Positions 17,577-25,960 of a stretch of DNA of 61,602 nt are shown one piece after another (position 1 is the first letter of the stretch; each line of letters starts with the position of its first letter). The notes under the pieces are model-generated. The model had not been told where the DNA came from, made no database searches, and was given only the letters and a program-made list of their open reading frames with translations. This stretch comes from an uncultured cyanobacterium (GTDB taxonomy: Bacteria; Cyanobacteriota; Vampirovibrionia; Gastranaerophilales; Gastranaerophilaceae). The DNA lies in the NCBI GenBank assembly GCA_902495705.1, contig CABUXT010000010.1:1-61602 (forward strand). The letters are read 5' to 3'. The translations under genes and the position numbers were made by a program.

Positions 17577-18485
17577 CTAGCCCTCTTCGCTTAATTCTTT
17601 TTTCACATTGTCGATTACATCAAACAATTCGCTTTTTTCTTCATCACTCAATGTAATCAATGGTTTTCTTACGTATTCACCGATTAAACCTTTGTATGCC
17701 AAAGCTGCTTTTGCAGGAATCGGATTTGGTGCCATAAATAATTCTTTGAATACAGGATATAATTTGCGATGCATGTTTCTTGCTGCAATGTATTCCCCTG
17801 ATTTGAAGTTGCGAATCATTGATTTGATTTCAGAACCAAATAAATGTGACGCAACTGAAATTACCCCATGTGCACCAAGTGATAACATTGGTAAAGTCAA
17901 ACTGTCATCACCTGAATAGATTGCAAAATCTTCAGGACAAAGCATTTTCATTTCGGTGATTTTGTCCATATCAGGACAGCTTTGTTTGATACCAACGATG
18001 TTTTTGAAGTTTTCAGCCAAATATGCAACAGTTTCAGGCAACATTGCAACACCTGTTCTTGATGGAATGTTGTATAAAATTATTGGCAAATTTGTTGATT
18101 CTGCAATAGCTGAAAAGTGAGCAATCATACCTTTTTGATTTGGTTTGTTGTAATAAGGTACAACTGATAAAATCGCATCAACTTCTTCTTTTTGTGCCAG
18201 TTTTGTATATTCAATAGCGGTTTCTGTAGAATTTGAACCTGCGCCAAGGATGATTTTAGCCTTGTTCGCAGCGGCTCTTTTTACAGTATTAACCAATTCG
18301 ATTTCTTCTTCGTTAGTTAGTGTTGGAGATTCTCCGGAAGTACCTGCCACAAGTAGCGCATCACTTCCTGAGTTAATCAAGTGTTTTGTCAAAGTTTCAA
18401 CTTTGTCATAGTCAATAAATCCCGTTTTTTCCATAGGGGTGACCATCGCAGTAATAACTTCTCCGCAATCATATCTTAAAGTCAT
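17577..18485 (-). CDS. dapA: 4-hydroxy-tetrahydrodipicolinate synthase
   Basis: DapA condenses pyruvate with aspartate semialdehyde, the first committed step of diaminopimelate and lysine synthesis. The 302-aa protein is full length. The Schiff-base lysine is K167 (VGIKQSC), the proton-relay tyrosine is Y138 in YNIPSRTG, and the substrate loop AGTSGESPTL (residues 47-56) is intact. GAGGA precedes the ATG. lysA, the last enzyme of the same pathway, lies about 6 kb away in a separate operon. No lysine riboswitch is visible upstream. Confidence 0.96.
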   Translation of the reverse strand: MTLRYDCGEVITAMVTPMEKTGFIDYDKVETLTKHLINSGSDALLVAGTSGESPTLTNEEEIELVNTVKRAAANKAKIILGAGSNSTETAIEYTKLAQKEEVDAILSVVPYYNKPNQKGMIAHFSAIAESTNLPIILYNIPSRTGVAMLPETVAYLAENFKNIVGIKQSCPDMDKITEMKMLCPEDFAIYSGDDSLTLPMLSLGAHGVISVASHLFGSEIKSMIRNFKSGEYIAARNMHRKLYPVFKELFMAPNPIPAKAALAYKGLIGEYVRKPLITLSDEEKSELFDVIDNVKKELSEEG

Positions 18486-18644
18486 ATAAATATCCTCTGC
18501 TTCCCTAATCTATACCAGTTTATTATATTACAAACACGCAGATAGTGTTTAATTATTAAGAAGATTGACAAAGGGGTGAACAACATTGGTCGGCATTGCT
18601 AAAACAAAAAGGTCTATGTCATTCTGAATTAACTAGAATAAATT

Positions 18645-19405
18645 CTACTTCCAAGGATAATCATCCGAAATCTTCCAACCATCTTGAATAATAAGTGCAG
18701 AACACCATTTACCTTGGGATAGTTTACTACATGCAAGATGTGAGGAACCCATTATTTTTTTCGATTATAAGCACCAAAAGATTCTCCCCCCTCACTAAGT
18801 TCAGAACCTCTGCCGCCCCAAGGCTCTAATCCATATCGAGGAGTATATGCAAACATAAAAGAGTCCAGCCCTAACATATTAGGTTTGGATATACTATTAA
18901 CATCAACAATGATAAGTAATACTTCATTTGATTTTCTAATTGCAACCATAGAACCGTTTAAAAGCGTAAAATGCGCTGCACCTCTAGTTGGATTATAAAA
19001 AAGCCCTGATATAAGTTTCCGTTCAAGTAATAATGCAGAGCAATTGAATTTATTTCGGCGGTAGTATATTCTTTCTGCCATTTTAGATAATTCGCAAAAT
19101 ATTTATGGAAAAATTGTGAACCGTCTAAAGATGTATCCCACCCATCAGAATCCCCATTATCCTCTTGCGATAGTCTTATAGCTTGTTGGAGAATACTATA
19201 TGTTTCCTTTAACACGGTAACTGTTCTGACTTTTTTTGTAATGAGTCATCAATGTCGGAATCGTCATTGCAGCAACAACACCAATTATACCAAGTGTGAT
19301 TAATACCTCAGCTAAAGTAAAACCAACTTTAGCTTTTGTTGGTGGCGTATCTACGTGCGTAGCACCTTCCGCAAGGTTAAATCCAAATAATTTTTCCTTT
19401 TTCAT
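18645..19405 (-). pseudogene. Type IV prepilin-like protein, broken by three frameshifts
   Basis: The first frame (19405 down to about 19205) encodes a prepilin leader and the methylation-site helix GFTLAEVLITLGIIGVVAAM. Reading then must shift at a run of seven A (about 19230-19220; six would restore frame) into the frame encoding LKETYSILQQAIRLSQEDNG. A second shift near 19020-19010 (one extra A would restore frame) leads to LFYNPTRGAAHFTLLNGSMV. A third at another seven-A run near 18760 (eight would restore frame) leads to the C-terminus CSALIIQDGWKISDDYPWK. The joined product would be about 250 aa, a pseudopilin-like protein. AAGGAG precedes the ATG. Confidence 0.75.
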
Positions 19406-19443
19406 AAATAACTCCTTTGGTATTTTGTGTCATAAATTATTTT

Positions 19444-19468
19444 TAATATACCATACTACGGTATATTA
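19444..19468. promoter_or_regulatory. Palindromic operator candidate between the prepilin gene and the Xre regulator
   Basis: Perfect 9-bp arms TAATATACC (19444-19452) and GGTATATTA (19460-19468) with a 7-bp spacer. A GGTATTTATA half-site lies at about 19502-19511. The site is upstream of both divergent genes, the expected place for binding by the adjacent HTH protein. Confidence 0.5.
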
Positions 19469-19540
19469 ATCAATATTATTTAAAATTAAGTATTTTAAAA
19501 CGGTATTTATATTTACCTGAAAATTAACTAAAATTAGACT

Positions 19541-19855
19541 ATGGATGTTGAAGAATTTAGAAGATGCCTAGGTGACAATTTAAAGGATTTGCGCAAGAAA
19601 AGGAATCTTACACAGAGCGCATTAGCCGAGGTGATTGGACTTGAGACCCACAATTTGAACCGTATAGAAAACGGCAAAAGTTTTCCACAGGCAAAAACTC
19701 TTGTGAATTTAATCAACTTTTTTGATATTGCACCTTACGAACTTTTTGTATCGCAGAACGATAAAATTTGCTCAATCGTAGATATGCTGCAAAAACATCC
19801 GAATAGAATTGACGATATTTTTGATATTTTGTCTGCGTTGACACAGAAAAAATAA
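19541..19855 (+). CDS. Xre-family transcriptional regulator
   Basis: A 104-aa protein. Residues 10-66 form a lambda-Cro/Xre helix-turn-helix: LGDNLKDLRKKRNLTQSALA and EVIGLETHNLNRIENGKSFP carry the Q-x2-LA and N-R-I-E-N-G signatures. The remaining 40 residues may mediate dimerisation. The gene is divergent from the broken prepilin gene. No ribosome site is seen; TAAAAT lies 6 nt before the ATG, so the transcript is probably leaderless. The palindrome at 19444-19468 is a plausible binding site. Confidence 0.9.
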   Translation: MDVEEFRRCLGDNLKDLRKKRNLTQSALAEVIGLETHNLNRIENGKSFPQAKTLVNLINFFDIAPYELFVSQNDKICSIVDMLQKHPNRIDDIFDILSALTQKK

Positions 19856-19882
19856 AATAAAAAATATTTTTTGATTAACCCC

Positions 19883-19910
19883 TTTACAAAAAAAATTTAG
19901 CATGTATAAT
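19883..19910 (+). promoter_or_regulatory. tRNA-Ala promoter
   Basis: TTTACA (19883-19888), a 16-bp spacer and a perfect TATAAT (19905-19910), about 45 bp upstream of the tRNA. Confidence 0.75.
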
Positions 19911-19954
19911 AAAACTTGTGGAGCGAAAGCAAAACACCAAAGGCAGTAGCCAAT

Positions 19955-20030
19955 GGGGGATTAGCTCAGCTGGTAGAGCACCTGCTTTGCACGCAGGGGG
20001 TCAGGAGTTCGAATCTCCTATCCTCCACCA
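19955..20030 (+). tRNA. tRNA-Ala (anticodon TGC)
   Basis: A complete 76-nt cloverleaf with encoded CCA. The acceptor GGGGGAT pairs with ATCCTCC, the D arm is GCTCAGCTGGTAGAGC, the anticodon stem CCTGC/GCAGG encloses TTTGCAC with anticodon TGC at 19988-19990, and the T arm is AGGAG-TTCGAAT-CTCCT. Confidence 0.98.
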
Positions 20031-20048
20031 TTTAATAGAAACGAAACG

Positions 20049-20078
20049 ACCATGCTGAATCAATCAGGTGGTTTTTTT
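20049..20078 (+). terminator. Terminator downstream of tRNA-Ala
   Basis: ACCATGCTGA (20049-20058) pairs imperfectly with TCAGGTGGT (20064-20072), followed by a T run to 20078. Confidence 0.7.
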
Positions 20079-20183
20079 GTATGAATGACTGTGAATAATA
20101 AAAGAAGATGATAACTAATTGATATAGTTTTCTTAATAGTTTGTATATGGTTACCATTTAGAATATAATAAAACAAATTAGGG

Positions 20184-21155
20184 ATGAGGAATAATATTTT
20201 GTTACAAATTGAAAATATAAAAAAAGCTCTAAATCAACGTAATCTCTTTTGGAAAAATTGTTCTTCTATTCCTTCTTGGATAAACATAGAAAATGTTGGT
20301 TTAGACCAATTTTTTACTAAACAAGATATAGCCAAATTATGCTATTATAAAGCAATAAATTTTCTTAAATCAAAAAAGGTAAATATAGACGATTGTATTT
20401 TTATTGAACCCTCAGCAGGTTCTGGTAGTTTTTATGATTTGCTCCCTAAAAAAAGTAGAATTGGTATTGATATATGTCCAATAAGCAAAGAAATAATACA
20501 AGCGGATTTCTTAACTTGGACAGTTCCACAATCAAACAAAAAAATTGTAGTCATAGGAAACCCTCCATTTGGTTATAGAGCGTGGTTAGCATTAGAATTT
20601 ATGAAAAAAGCTGCAAAATTCGCAGATTATGTTTTTTTTATATTACCAATGTCATTTCAAAGTGAAGGAAAAGGGAGTCCTAAAAATAGAATCTCTGGTT
20701 TAAAATTAGTTACTTCAGAGTTATTACCAAAAAATAGTTTTTATAGTCCAGATGGGAAAGATTATAAAGTAAATGCTCTTTTTCAAATTTGGGAAAAAGG
20801 TAATAATGAACCATTTGTTGAAGATAAATTTTTAGATTATATGGAAATTTTTACAACAGATAATAGGAAAGAAAGATTATGTGGACAAAATAAAAAAGAG
20901 ATTGCAGACTTTTTTTTACAAAGAACTTTTTTTAATACTCCTCCAAATATTGTAAAGACATTTGATGAAGTAAAATATCAATGTGGTTATGGTTTTATAA
21001 TAAAAAAAGATAAAGAAAAAATAAAAGACATATTAAGTAAAACAAATTGGTATAATTATAGTAATTTAGCTGTACATGGTTGCCATCATATCAGTATGTA
21101 TCATATAAGAAAGGTTTTATCAGAAAATGGGCTTAGACAACAAGATAGATTATAA
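20184..21155 (+). CDS. DNA adenine-type methyltransferase of a restriction-modification system
   Basis: A 323-aa SAM-dependent DNA methyltransferase. Motif I is EPSAGSGSF (residues 75-83) and the catalytic motif IV is NPPFGYR (126-132), preceded by a FFTKQDIAK segment typical of N6-adenine enzymes. The order I then IV fits the gamma class. The AT-rich DNA differs from the flanks. ATG at 20184 has only a weak ribosome site; an in-frame TTG at 20199 has AGGA 8-9 nt upstream and could be the true start. It overlaps the endonuclease gene by 29 bp. The recognition sequence cannot be predicted. Confidence 0.85.
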   Translation: MRNNILLQIENIKKALNQRNLFWKNCSSIPSWINIENVGLDQFFTKQDIAKLCYYKAINFLKSKKVNIDDCIFIEPSAGSGSFYDLLPKKSRIGIDICPISKEIIQADFLTWTVPQSNKKIVVIGNPPFGYRAWLALEFMKKAAKFADYVFFILPMSFQSEGKGSPKNRISGLKLVTSELLPKNSFYSPDGKDYKVNALFQIWEKGNNEPFVEDKFLDYMEIFTTDNRKERLCGQNKKEIADFFLQRTFFNTPPNIVKTFDEVKYQCGYGFIIKKDKEKIKDILSKTNWYNYSNLAVHGCHHISMYHIRKVLSENGLRQQDRL

Positions 21156-21693
21156 ACAAATATTTATAAATTCAATAAAACAGTTCCCTAATGCAGAGAA
21201 ATGGGCAACTGGAATGTTTGGGGCTATAAAAACAGTTTCTAATACTAGTGTTGGAAATGTAGGAGAACATTTTATTACAGAATATGCAGAACAACTTGGA
21301 TTTGAAGTTATTCCATCTAAAAACAGAACCTCATGGGATATTCAGATAAATGGGATACGCTATGAAATAAAGACAGCAACGGAAGATGTTCATATGAAAT
21401 TTCAATTTAATCATTTTCGTACACATAGGAAATATGATGCCGTAATCTGCTTGGGAGTTGCTCCAAATGAGTTATATTTTTACGTATTAACAAAAAATGA
21501 ACTATTACAACAAAATTTGGTTACTATGGAAAAAGGAGCAAATGCCTCATATAAATGGACATTACAAAAAACAAAATTATTTCCAATAAATAAATTTAAA
21601 GAAATGCTTGAAGAATTTACTACAGAATTTAATGAAGAAAAAAATAGGGCAGCTATAAATAGAACAAAACGAGAAAAAATAAGATTTAGCTAA
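21127..21693 (+). CDS. PD-(D/E)xK restriction endonuclease
   Basis: A 188-aa protein overlapping the methyltransferase 3' end by 29 bp. The catalytic core is visible: E47 in GNVGEHF, D71 in SWDIQI, and E80-x-K82 in RYEIKTA, giving the E...D...ExK pattern of type II enzymes. Length is normal for such an enzyme. With the upstream methyltransferase it forms a compact type II restriction-modification cassette directly downstream of tRNA-Ala. The overlap suggests coupled translation, which would make the endonuclease depend on methyltransferase synthesis. Confidence 0.85.
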   Translation: MGLDNKIDYKQIFINSIKQFPNAEKWATGMFGAIKTVSNTSVGNVGEHFITEYAEQLGFEVIPSKNRTSWDIQINGIRYEIKTATEDVHMKFQFNHFRTHRKYDAVICLGVAPNELYFYVLTKNELLQQNLVTMEKGANASYKWTLQKTKLFPINKFKEMLEEFTTEFNEEKNRAAINRTKREKIRFS

Positions 21694-21779
21694 AATAATA
21701 GAACATTAAACTTTTTGGCTTATAAACAAATCTGCTCTGAAACCAAAGCCTAACTCACTGTTTGTTTAAATTTTGAGAA

Positions 21780-21890
21780 TGGGCTGCCAATTTGATGAGC
21801 CTTTTCAGGATTTATTGGTAGGTTCAAAGACATGTTTAATTCTAGGTGTAGGAGAATTATATCAGCCGACCTACAATTTAAACTGGATAA
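21780..21890. repeat. Degenerate copy of the inner part of the large TIR repeat
   Basis: AGGATTTATTGG, CAAAGACATGTTTAAT and GAATTATAT here align, with substitutions, to the inner block of the elements at 33528-33831 and 47425-47663. It lacks the terminal repeats. Confidence 0.5.
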
Positions 21891-21901
21891 TACTATAATT
21901 C

Positions 21902-21931
21902 AAAAGACCGACGTTCATGTCGGTCTTTTTT
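21902..21931. terminator. Bidirectional rho-independent terminator
   Basis: AAAAGACCGAC (21902-21912) and GTCGGTCTTTT (21919-21929) with a 6-nt loop and trailing T residues. It lies between the endonuclease gene and the minus-strand gene at 21947. Confidence 0.88.
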
Positions 21932-21946
21932 GTTAAACTTTAAAAC

Positions 21947-22294
21947 TTAAAATGGTTTTGTTTGATTTAACTTCAATCTCAAATCTCTGAATCTTGCAAT
22001 GTCTTCTTGTGTTTTGCCTGAATCTTTGAAAACTGCTTGAGATGTTGGATGAACCATCAAAACATAATCCATGTGAATTTCTAAGAAATTATATCTTCTT
22101 GGTGATTGGTTACCTACTCTTGGATAAATTTCAGCATTTGTAACTGCCAAGAATCTTCTTTCTTTATCGTTCAATAAATCTGTCAATTCGCGGTTTGTGT
22201 TTGTGTATTTTGAAACATGCACAACCCCTTTAATATCATGGTCTGCGGTTAAAATAGTAACCTCTATAGGTACTGTATCACTATGTTTTGCCAT
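21947..22294 (-). CDS. Conserved small beta-rich protein of unknown function
   Basis: A 115-aa cytoplasmic protein without membrane segments. It begins with beta strands (IEVTILTADHDIKGVVHVS), then a RELTDLLNDKERRFLAVTNA segment and a PRRYNFLEIHMDYVLMVHP strand. The pattern resembles small bacterial and cyanobacterial proteins that carry a rim-like strand pair followed by a short ligand-binding loop (DUF6812-like), but I cannot name it with certainty. AAGGA precedes the ATG. It stands alone downstream of yitT-like. Confidence 0.6.
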   Translation of the reverse strand: MAKHSDTVPIEVTILTADHDIKGVVHVSKYTNTNRELTDLLNDKERRFLAVTNAEIYPRVGNQSPRRYNFLEIHMDYVLMVHPTSQAVFKDSGKTQEDIARFRDLRLKLNQTKPF

Positions 22295-22355
22295 ATTTAT
22301 TATTCCTTCTTCTCTTCTTTTTAGTATATTATATTTTTCTGAAATTGTCTATATA

Positions 22356-23228
22356 TTAAATTTTATCAACATGTTTGCGGAATCTGCCGCCATAAGTTTC
22401 GTGGACATCAACAACAGATACAAACGCATTAGGGTCAATATCTTTGATAATTTCAAGCATTTTCGGCAACTCTAATCTTGTGATAACGCAATAAATCAAA
22501 TCCTTGTCCTGACCTGAATATCCGCCAATACCTTTTAGGTAAGTTACGCTGATATCAAGTTTTTCAATCAATGCGTTTCCGATTGAACCTGCATCATCAC
22601 TGATAATTCTGACAGATTTTGAACTGTTCAAACCTTCCATCACGATGTCGATAACTTTTGATGCTACAAAGTATGTCAAAATTGAATACATTGCGCTTTC
22701 CCAACCGAAAACTTTGCCTGCAACCAAATAGATAAACAGGTTCAAGCCCATAATAAATTCACCGACAGAACATCCGAACTTTTTAGACACCAACAGTGAA
22801 AGAATTTCTGTTCCATCAAGAGATGCTTCGTTTTTCAAAATTAACCCAACACCTGCACCCAAGACGATACCGCCAAAAACTGTTGATAGCAAAATATCAT
22901 TTGTTACCTTGTAGCTGTGGAAAAAGTTCAGGGCAAGTGCCAATATAACGTTTGCGTAAGCAGTTTGTAAAACAAACATTTTGCCCATCTTTTTAAACGC
23001 AAGTGCGATAAATGGAAGGTTCAAAATAATAACCAACAAACCTAAGTTCCATTTTGTAACATGGCTGATAATCATTGAAACACCGATTACACCGCCATCA
23101 ATAACGGAATTAGGAACCAAAAACGCCTCCAGTGCAAAGCCTGCGACAATTGCACCAAATGTTATAAACAAAAAGTTTTTTAACATCTTTAAGAGAATAT
23201 CTTTTTTTGAAGGTTCGTTTGTTGGCAT
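22356..23228 (-). CDS. YitT family membrane protein (DUF161/DUF2179)
   Basis: A 290-aa protein with five to six membrane helices (about residues 14-205) containing PNSVIDGGVIGVSMIIS and the GGIVLGAGVGLILKNEASLD segment with the family GT-E motif (DGTEIL). A cytoplasmic DUF2179 domain follows (about 210-280), with the GGYSGQDKDLIYCVITRLEL pattern. YitT proteins are widespread in Firmicutes and relatives; transport is suspected but unproven. The gene follows cdaA by 3 bp, so it is the last gene of lysA-cdaA-yitT. Confidence 0.88.
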   Translation of the reverse strand: MPTNEPSKKDILLKMLKNFLFITFGAIVAGFALEAFLVPNSVIDGGVIGVSMIISHVTKWNLGLLVIILNLPFIALAFKKMGKMFVLQTAYANVILALALNFFHSYKVTNDILLSTVFGGIVLGAGVGLILKNEASLDGTEILSLLVSKKFGCSVGEFIMGLNLFIYLVAGKVFGWESAMYSILTYFVASKVIDIVMEGLNSSKSVRIISDDAGSIGNALIEKLDISVTYLKGIGGYSGQDKDLIYCVITRLELPKMLEIIKDIDPNAFVSVVDVHETYGGRFRKHVDKI

Positions 23229-23231
23229 AAA

Positions 23232-24137
23232 TTACTTCCTATCTTTTTTCAAAGTAACTAAATTTTCCAAGTTAAAAATAGATTTCTTTTCTTGTTGTTC
23301 AGGTTTTTTATATCCTAAAATGTTTTCTAAATCTGCCTTCAAAGTAGGGATATCATCATATTTTTTCAAAGTTCCGTCAAGTGTAACAGATACATCGCCT
23401 GTTTCTTCAGAAACCACAAGGCAAGCTGCGTTGCTTGTTTCAGTCATACCGATTGCCGCTCTGTGGCGTGTGCCGTATTTCCAACTCAATTTAGGGTCGT
23501 CAGTCAAAGGCAGCAACACCCCTGCTGAAATGATTTTTGAACCGCTAATAACAACCGCGCCATCATGAAGTGGTGTATTTACGTGGAAAATTGTCAACAA
23601 TAATTCTGTAGAAACATCTGCGTTTAATCTTGTTCCAACGTCGTGGTAAGTATTGCTCAAATCGTTTTGGAAAACAATCAATGCTCCTGTGTGAGATTTT
23701 GACAAATATTTAACTGCCTCAATAATTTCTTTTATAACGTCAATTGACTTGTTTGATTCGTCATTTTTATCACTTTCAAATAGTCTTTTGAAAAAGTCGA
23801 TTTGACCAAGGTAGCCCAAAAATCTTCTCAATTCAGGTTGGAAGATTACAATCAAGCTGAGGGCAACCAATGTAACGATTGAACGGATAAATACACCCAA
23901 AATTGTCAAATCTAAAGCTACTAAAATTTCACTCAAAATCCATAAGAATACAAGTGCAACAGCACCTTTGACAAACTTTTCAGAGTTAGTGTTTTTGATA
24001 AATTTTTGATAAAAAACTATTAATATTGCCGCAATGATAAATATTTCAAAGATGTTTTTCCAACCAAAGGTATCTTTGATATAAATATGCCAACTGCCTA
24101 TGAAATTTTGAAACAACATTAATAAATCATCTATCAT
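23232..24137 (-). CDS. cdaA: Diadenylate cyclase (c-di-AMP synthase)
   Basis: CdaA makes c-di-AMP from two ATP and controls potassium, osmotic and wall homeostasis. The 301-aa protein has three N-terminal membrane helices (about residues 25-100), then a DisA_N domain with both catalytic signatures: DGAVVISG (about residues 187-194) and RHRAAIGM (about 218-225). Length fits CdaA. Unlike the Firmicutes arrangement, no cdaR or glmM follows; instead it overlaps lysA by 4 bp (ATGA) and is followed by the yitT-like gene. Confidence 0.93.
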   Translation of the reverse strand: MIDDLLMLFQNFIGSWHIYIKDTFGWKNIFEIFIIAAILIVFYQKFIKNTNSEKFVKGAVALVFLWILSEILVALDLTILGVFIRSIVTLVALSLIVIFQPELRRFLGYLGQIDFFKRLFESDKNDESNKSIDVIKEIIEAVKYLSKSHTGALIVFQNDLSNTYHDVGTRLNADVSTELLLTIFHVNTPLHDGAVVISGSKIISAGVLLPLTDDPKLSWKYGTRHRAAIGMTETSNAACLVVSEETGDVSVTLDGTLKKYDDIPTLKADLENILGYKKPEQQEKKSIFNLENLVTLKKDRK

Positions 24138-25465
24138 TTCTTTAACCTGTCAGGAATTACATCGTGTGCTATCAAATCGTCTAATGTCTCTCTATTGATA
24201 ATAATATCAGATTGAGAATTATTTACAAGTACCATCGCCGGTTTTTGTACTCGGTTATAATTTGATGCCATTGAGTAGTTGTATGCACCTGTATTATATA
24301 CGCACAAAATATCACCTTCACTTGGTTCAGGTAGTTCAATATTTTTAATCAAAATATCACCTGATTCACAGAATCTGCCGGCAACAGTTACTTTTTCTAA
24401 TTTTGCGTCTTCTTTTTTATTTGCAATTTCAGCCAAATATTCAGCCTGATACATTGATGGACGTGGGTTGTCTGCCATACCGCCATCAATTGCGACATAT
24501 TTTGTACCGTGTGGAACTTGTTTTGAACTTCCTAGAGTATACAAGGTTACGCCGGAAGTTGAAATAATACTTCTCCCCGGTTCCAAAAAGATTGTCGGAG
24601 CATCAATATTGTATTTAGAAATCACTTCATTTAATTTATTCACAATCAATTCGCCGATTTCGTAAGTTGATGGTGGAACATCTTTTTGTGTATATTTTAC
24701 GCCAAGTCCGCCACCGATATTGATTTCATCCAATTTCAACCCTAATTTTTCATCTAATCTTGCGATTTCTCTTGCCAAAATTTCAATTTCATCAGGATAA
24801 ATACTTGTTTCAAAAATTTGTGACCCAATATGTGCGTGCAATCCGTGAAGTCGGATATTTTTGTATTCGTTTTGAATAAGTTCAACCGCATCATCAATTT
24901 GGGTCAAGTCAAAACCGAATTTTGAATCCAAGTGACCTGTTTGAATATATTCGTGAGTGTGACATTCAATCCCTGGGGTTATTCTCAACAAAATATCTGC
25001 AATTTTGCCTTTTGATTGGGCGATTTCATCCAATAAAGCAAGTTCAAAGAAATTATCTACAGAAATTCTGCCAACACCAACATCTAGTGCCAAAGACAAT
25101 TCATCAAAAGATTTGTTGCTACCGTTAAATAGGACGTGAGACATATCAATGCCTGATTTATAAACGGTGTAAATTTCCCCGCCTGAAACAACATCAAAGC
25201 CAAAGCCTTCTTCGTCCAAAATTTTTGAAATTGCACTTGTACAAAGAGCCTTTGATGCGTACATCATACGAGTTTTCGGGTATTTTGAAAAAGCTTGTTT
25301 ATAATCCTTGCAAATAGAGCGCAAAGTCTCTTCATCAATGACATATAAAGGAGTTTCGTATTTTTCGGCAAGTCTAACCAAATCACAACCGCCGATTTCG
25401 ATATTTCCGGCATCATTGATTTTTGTTGATAGGGGTTTTATAAATTGGTTCGTACTTGATGTCAT
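24134..25465 (-). CDS. lysA: Diaminopimelate decarboxylase
   Basis: LysA decarboxylates meso-diaminopimelate to lysine. The 443-aa fold-III PLP enzyme is complete: the PLP lysine is K72 in YASKA, the PLP-phosphate glycine loop is in NIGGGLGV, the HIGSQI strand is present, and the C-terminal catalytic Cys/Glu lie in GRFCESGDIL. GGAG precedes the ATG. It is the first gene of an operon with cdaA and a yitT-like gene. No lysine riboswitch is seen in the 78 bp upstream. Confidence 0.95.
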   Translation of the reverse strand: MTSSTNQFIKPLSTKINDAGNIEIGGCDLVRLAEKYETPLYVIDEETLRSICKDYKQAFSKYPKTRMMYASKALCTSAISKILDEEGFGFDVVSGGEIYTVYKSGIDMSHVLFNGSNKSFDELSLALDVGVGRISVDNFFELALLDEIAQSKGKIADILLRITPGIECHTHEYIQTGHLDSKFGFDLTQIDDAVELIQNEYKNIRLHGLHAHIGSQIFETSIYPDEIEILAREIARLDEKLGLKLDEINIGGGLGVKYTQKDVPPSTYEIGELIVNKLNEVISKYNIDAPTIFLEPGRSIISTSGVTLYTLGSSKQVPHGTKYVAIDGGMADNPRPSMYQAEYLAEIANKKEDAKLEKVTVAGRFCESGDILIKNIELPEPSEGDILCVYNTGAYNYSMASNYNRVQKPAMVLVNNSQSDIIINRETLDDLIAHDVIPDRLKK

Positions 25466-25543
25466 TAATTGCTCCTTTTGTTGTCTGTCTTTTGTTTATA
25501 ATAACATAACCAAAACTGAGTTTACATACTACATTTCTTGTAT

Positions 25544-25867
25544 CTAGTAGGAAAAATACTTGTCAAAATCCACATCGTCAAAACTGCATAGCAAACGGAA
25601 AATTTCATCGTCTTCATCCATACGTTGAAAATTGTATTCGTTAAACTTCCAATATTTTGGATTTATGCCTTTGACGGTCACAATATCGTGTTCTTTTAAG
25701 ATATTCAACTTTTTTTTCACAATATCAGAAGGTAAACCGACAAGCTTAGCAAGTTCAACCGCAGTGATACCCTCGGCTGATGAGCATTTCTCCGGTGTTA
25801 AAAACATCAATTCCAGCCCAACAGACTTCAATTCCTTATCTTCTTCGTTTTGGTCATAACTTGCCAT
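25544..25867 (-). CDS. Small winged-helix-like protein
   Basis: A 107-aa acidic protein with a helix-turn-helix segment, ITAVELAKLVGLPSDIVKKK (residues 34-53), followed by LNILKEHDIVTVKG, which looks like the wing of a winged-helix domain. The N-terminus is charged and the C-terminus very acidic. The DNA target, if any, is unknown. No Shine-Dalgarno is present; TATCAT lies 6 nt before ATG, suggesting a leaderless message. It is transcribed toward lysA from its own promoter. Confidence 0.65.
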   Translation of the reverse strand: MASYDQNEEDKELKSVGLELMFLTPEKCSSAEGITAVELAKLVGLPSDIVKKKLNILKEHDIVTVKGINPKYWKFNEYNFQRMDEDDEIFRLLCSFDDVDFDKYFSY

Positions 25868-25960
25868 ATCAATATGATAACCGAAATAGATTACGAAAAT
25901 ATCCTATGTTTGTAGGAGATGGAAGCGAAGGGGAATATCAAATAAAACAGAAAAGTCTAT

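Noticed and set aside
18645..19405. Programmed ribosomal frameshift in the prepilin gene
   Set aside because: Three separate shifts are needed and the A7 sites are not in the usual -1 slippery phase; decay or tract-length change is simpler.
20031..21946. Integrative element using tRNA-Ala as attachment site
   Set aside because: No duplicated tRNA 3' end and no integrase between the tRNA and the next conserved gene.
25466..25543. Lysine riboswitch before lysA
   Set aside because: The gap to the next gene is only 78 bp and shows no L-box core; dapA's leader lacks one too.
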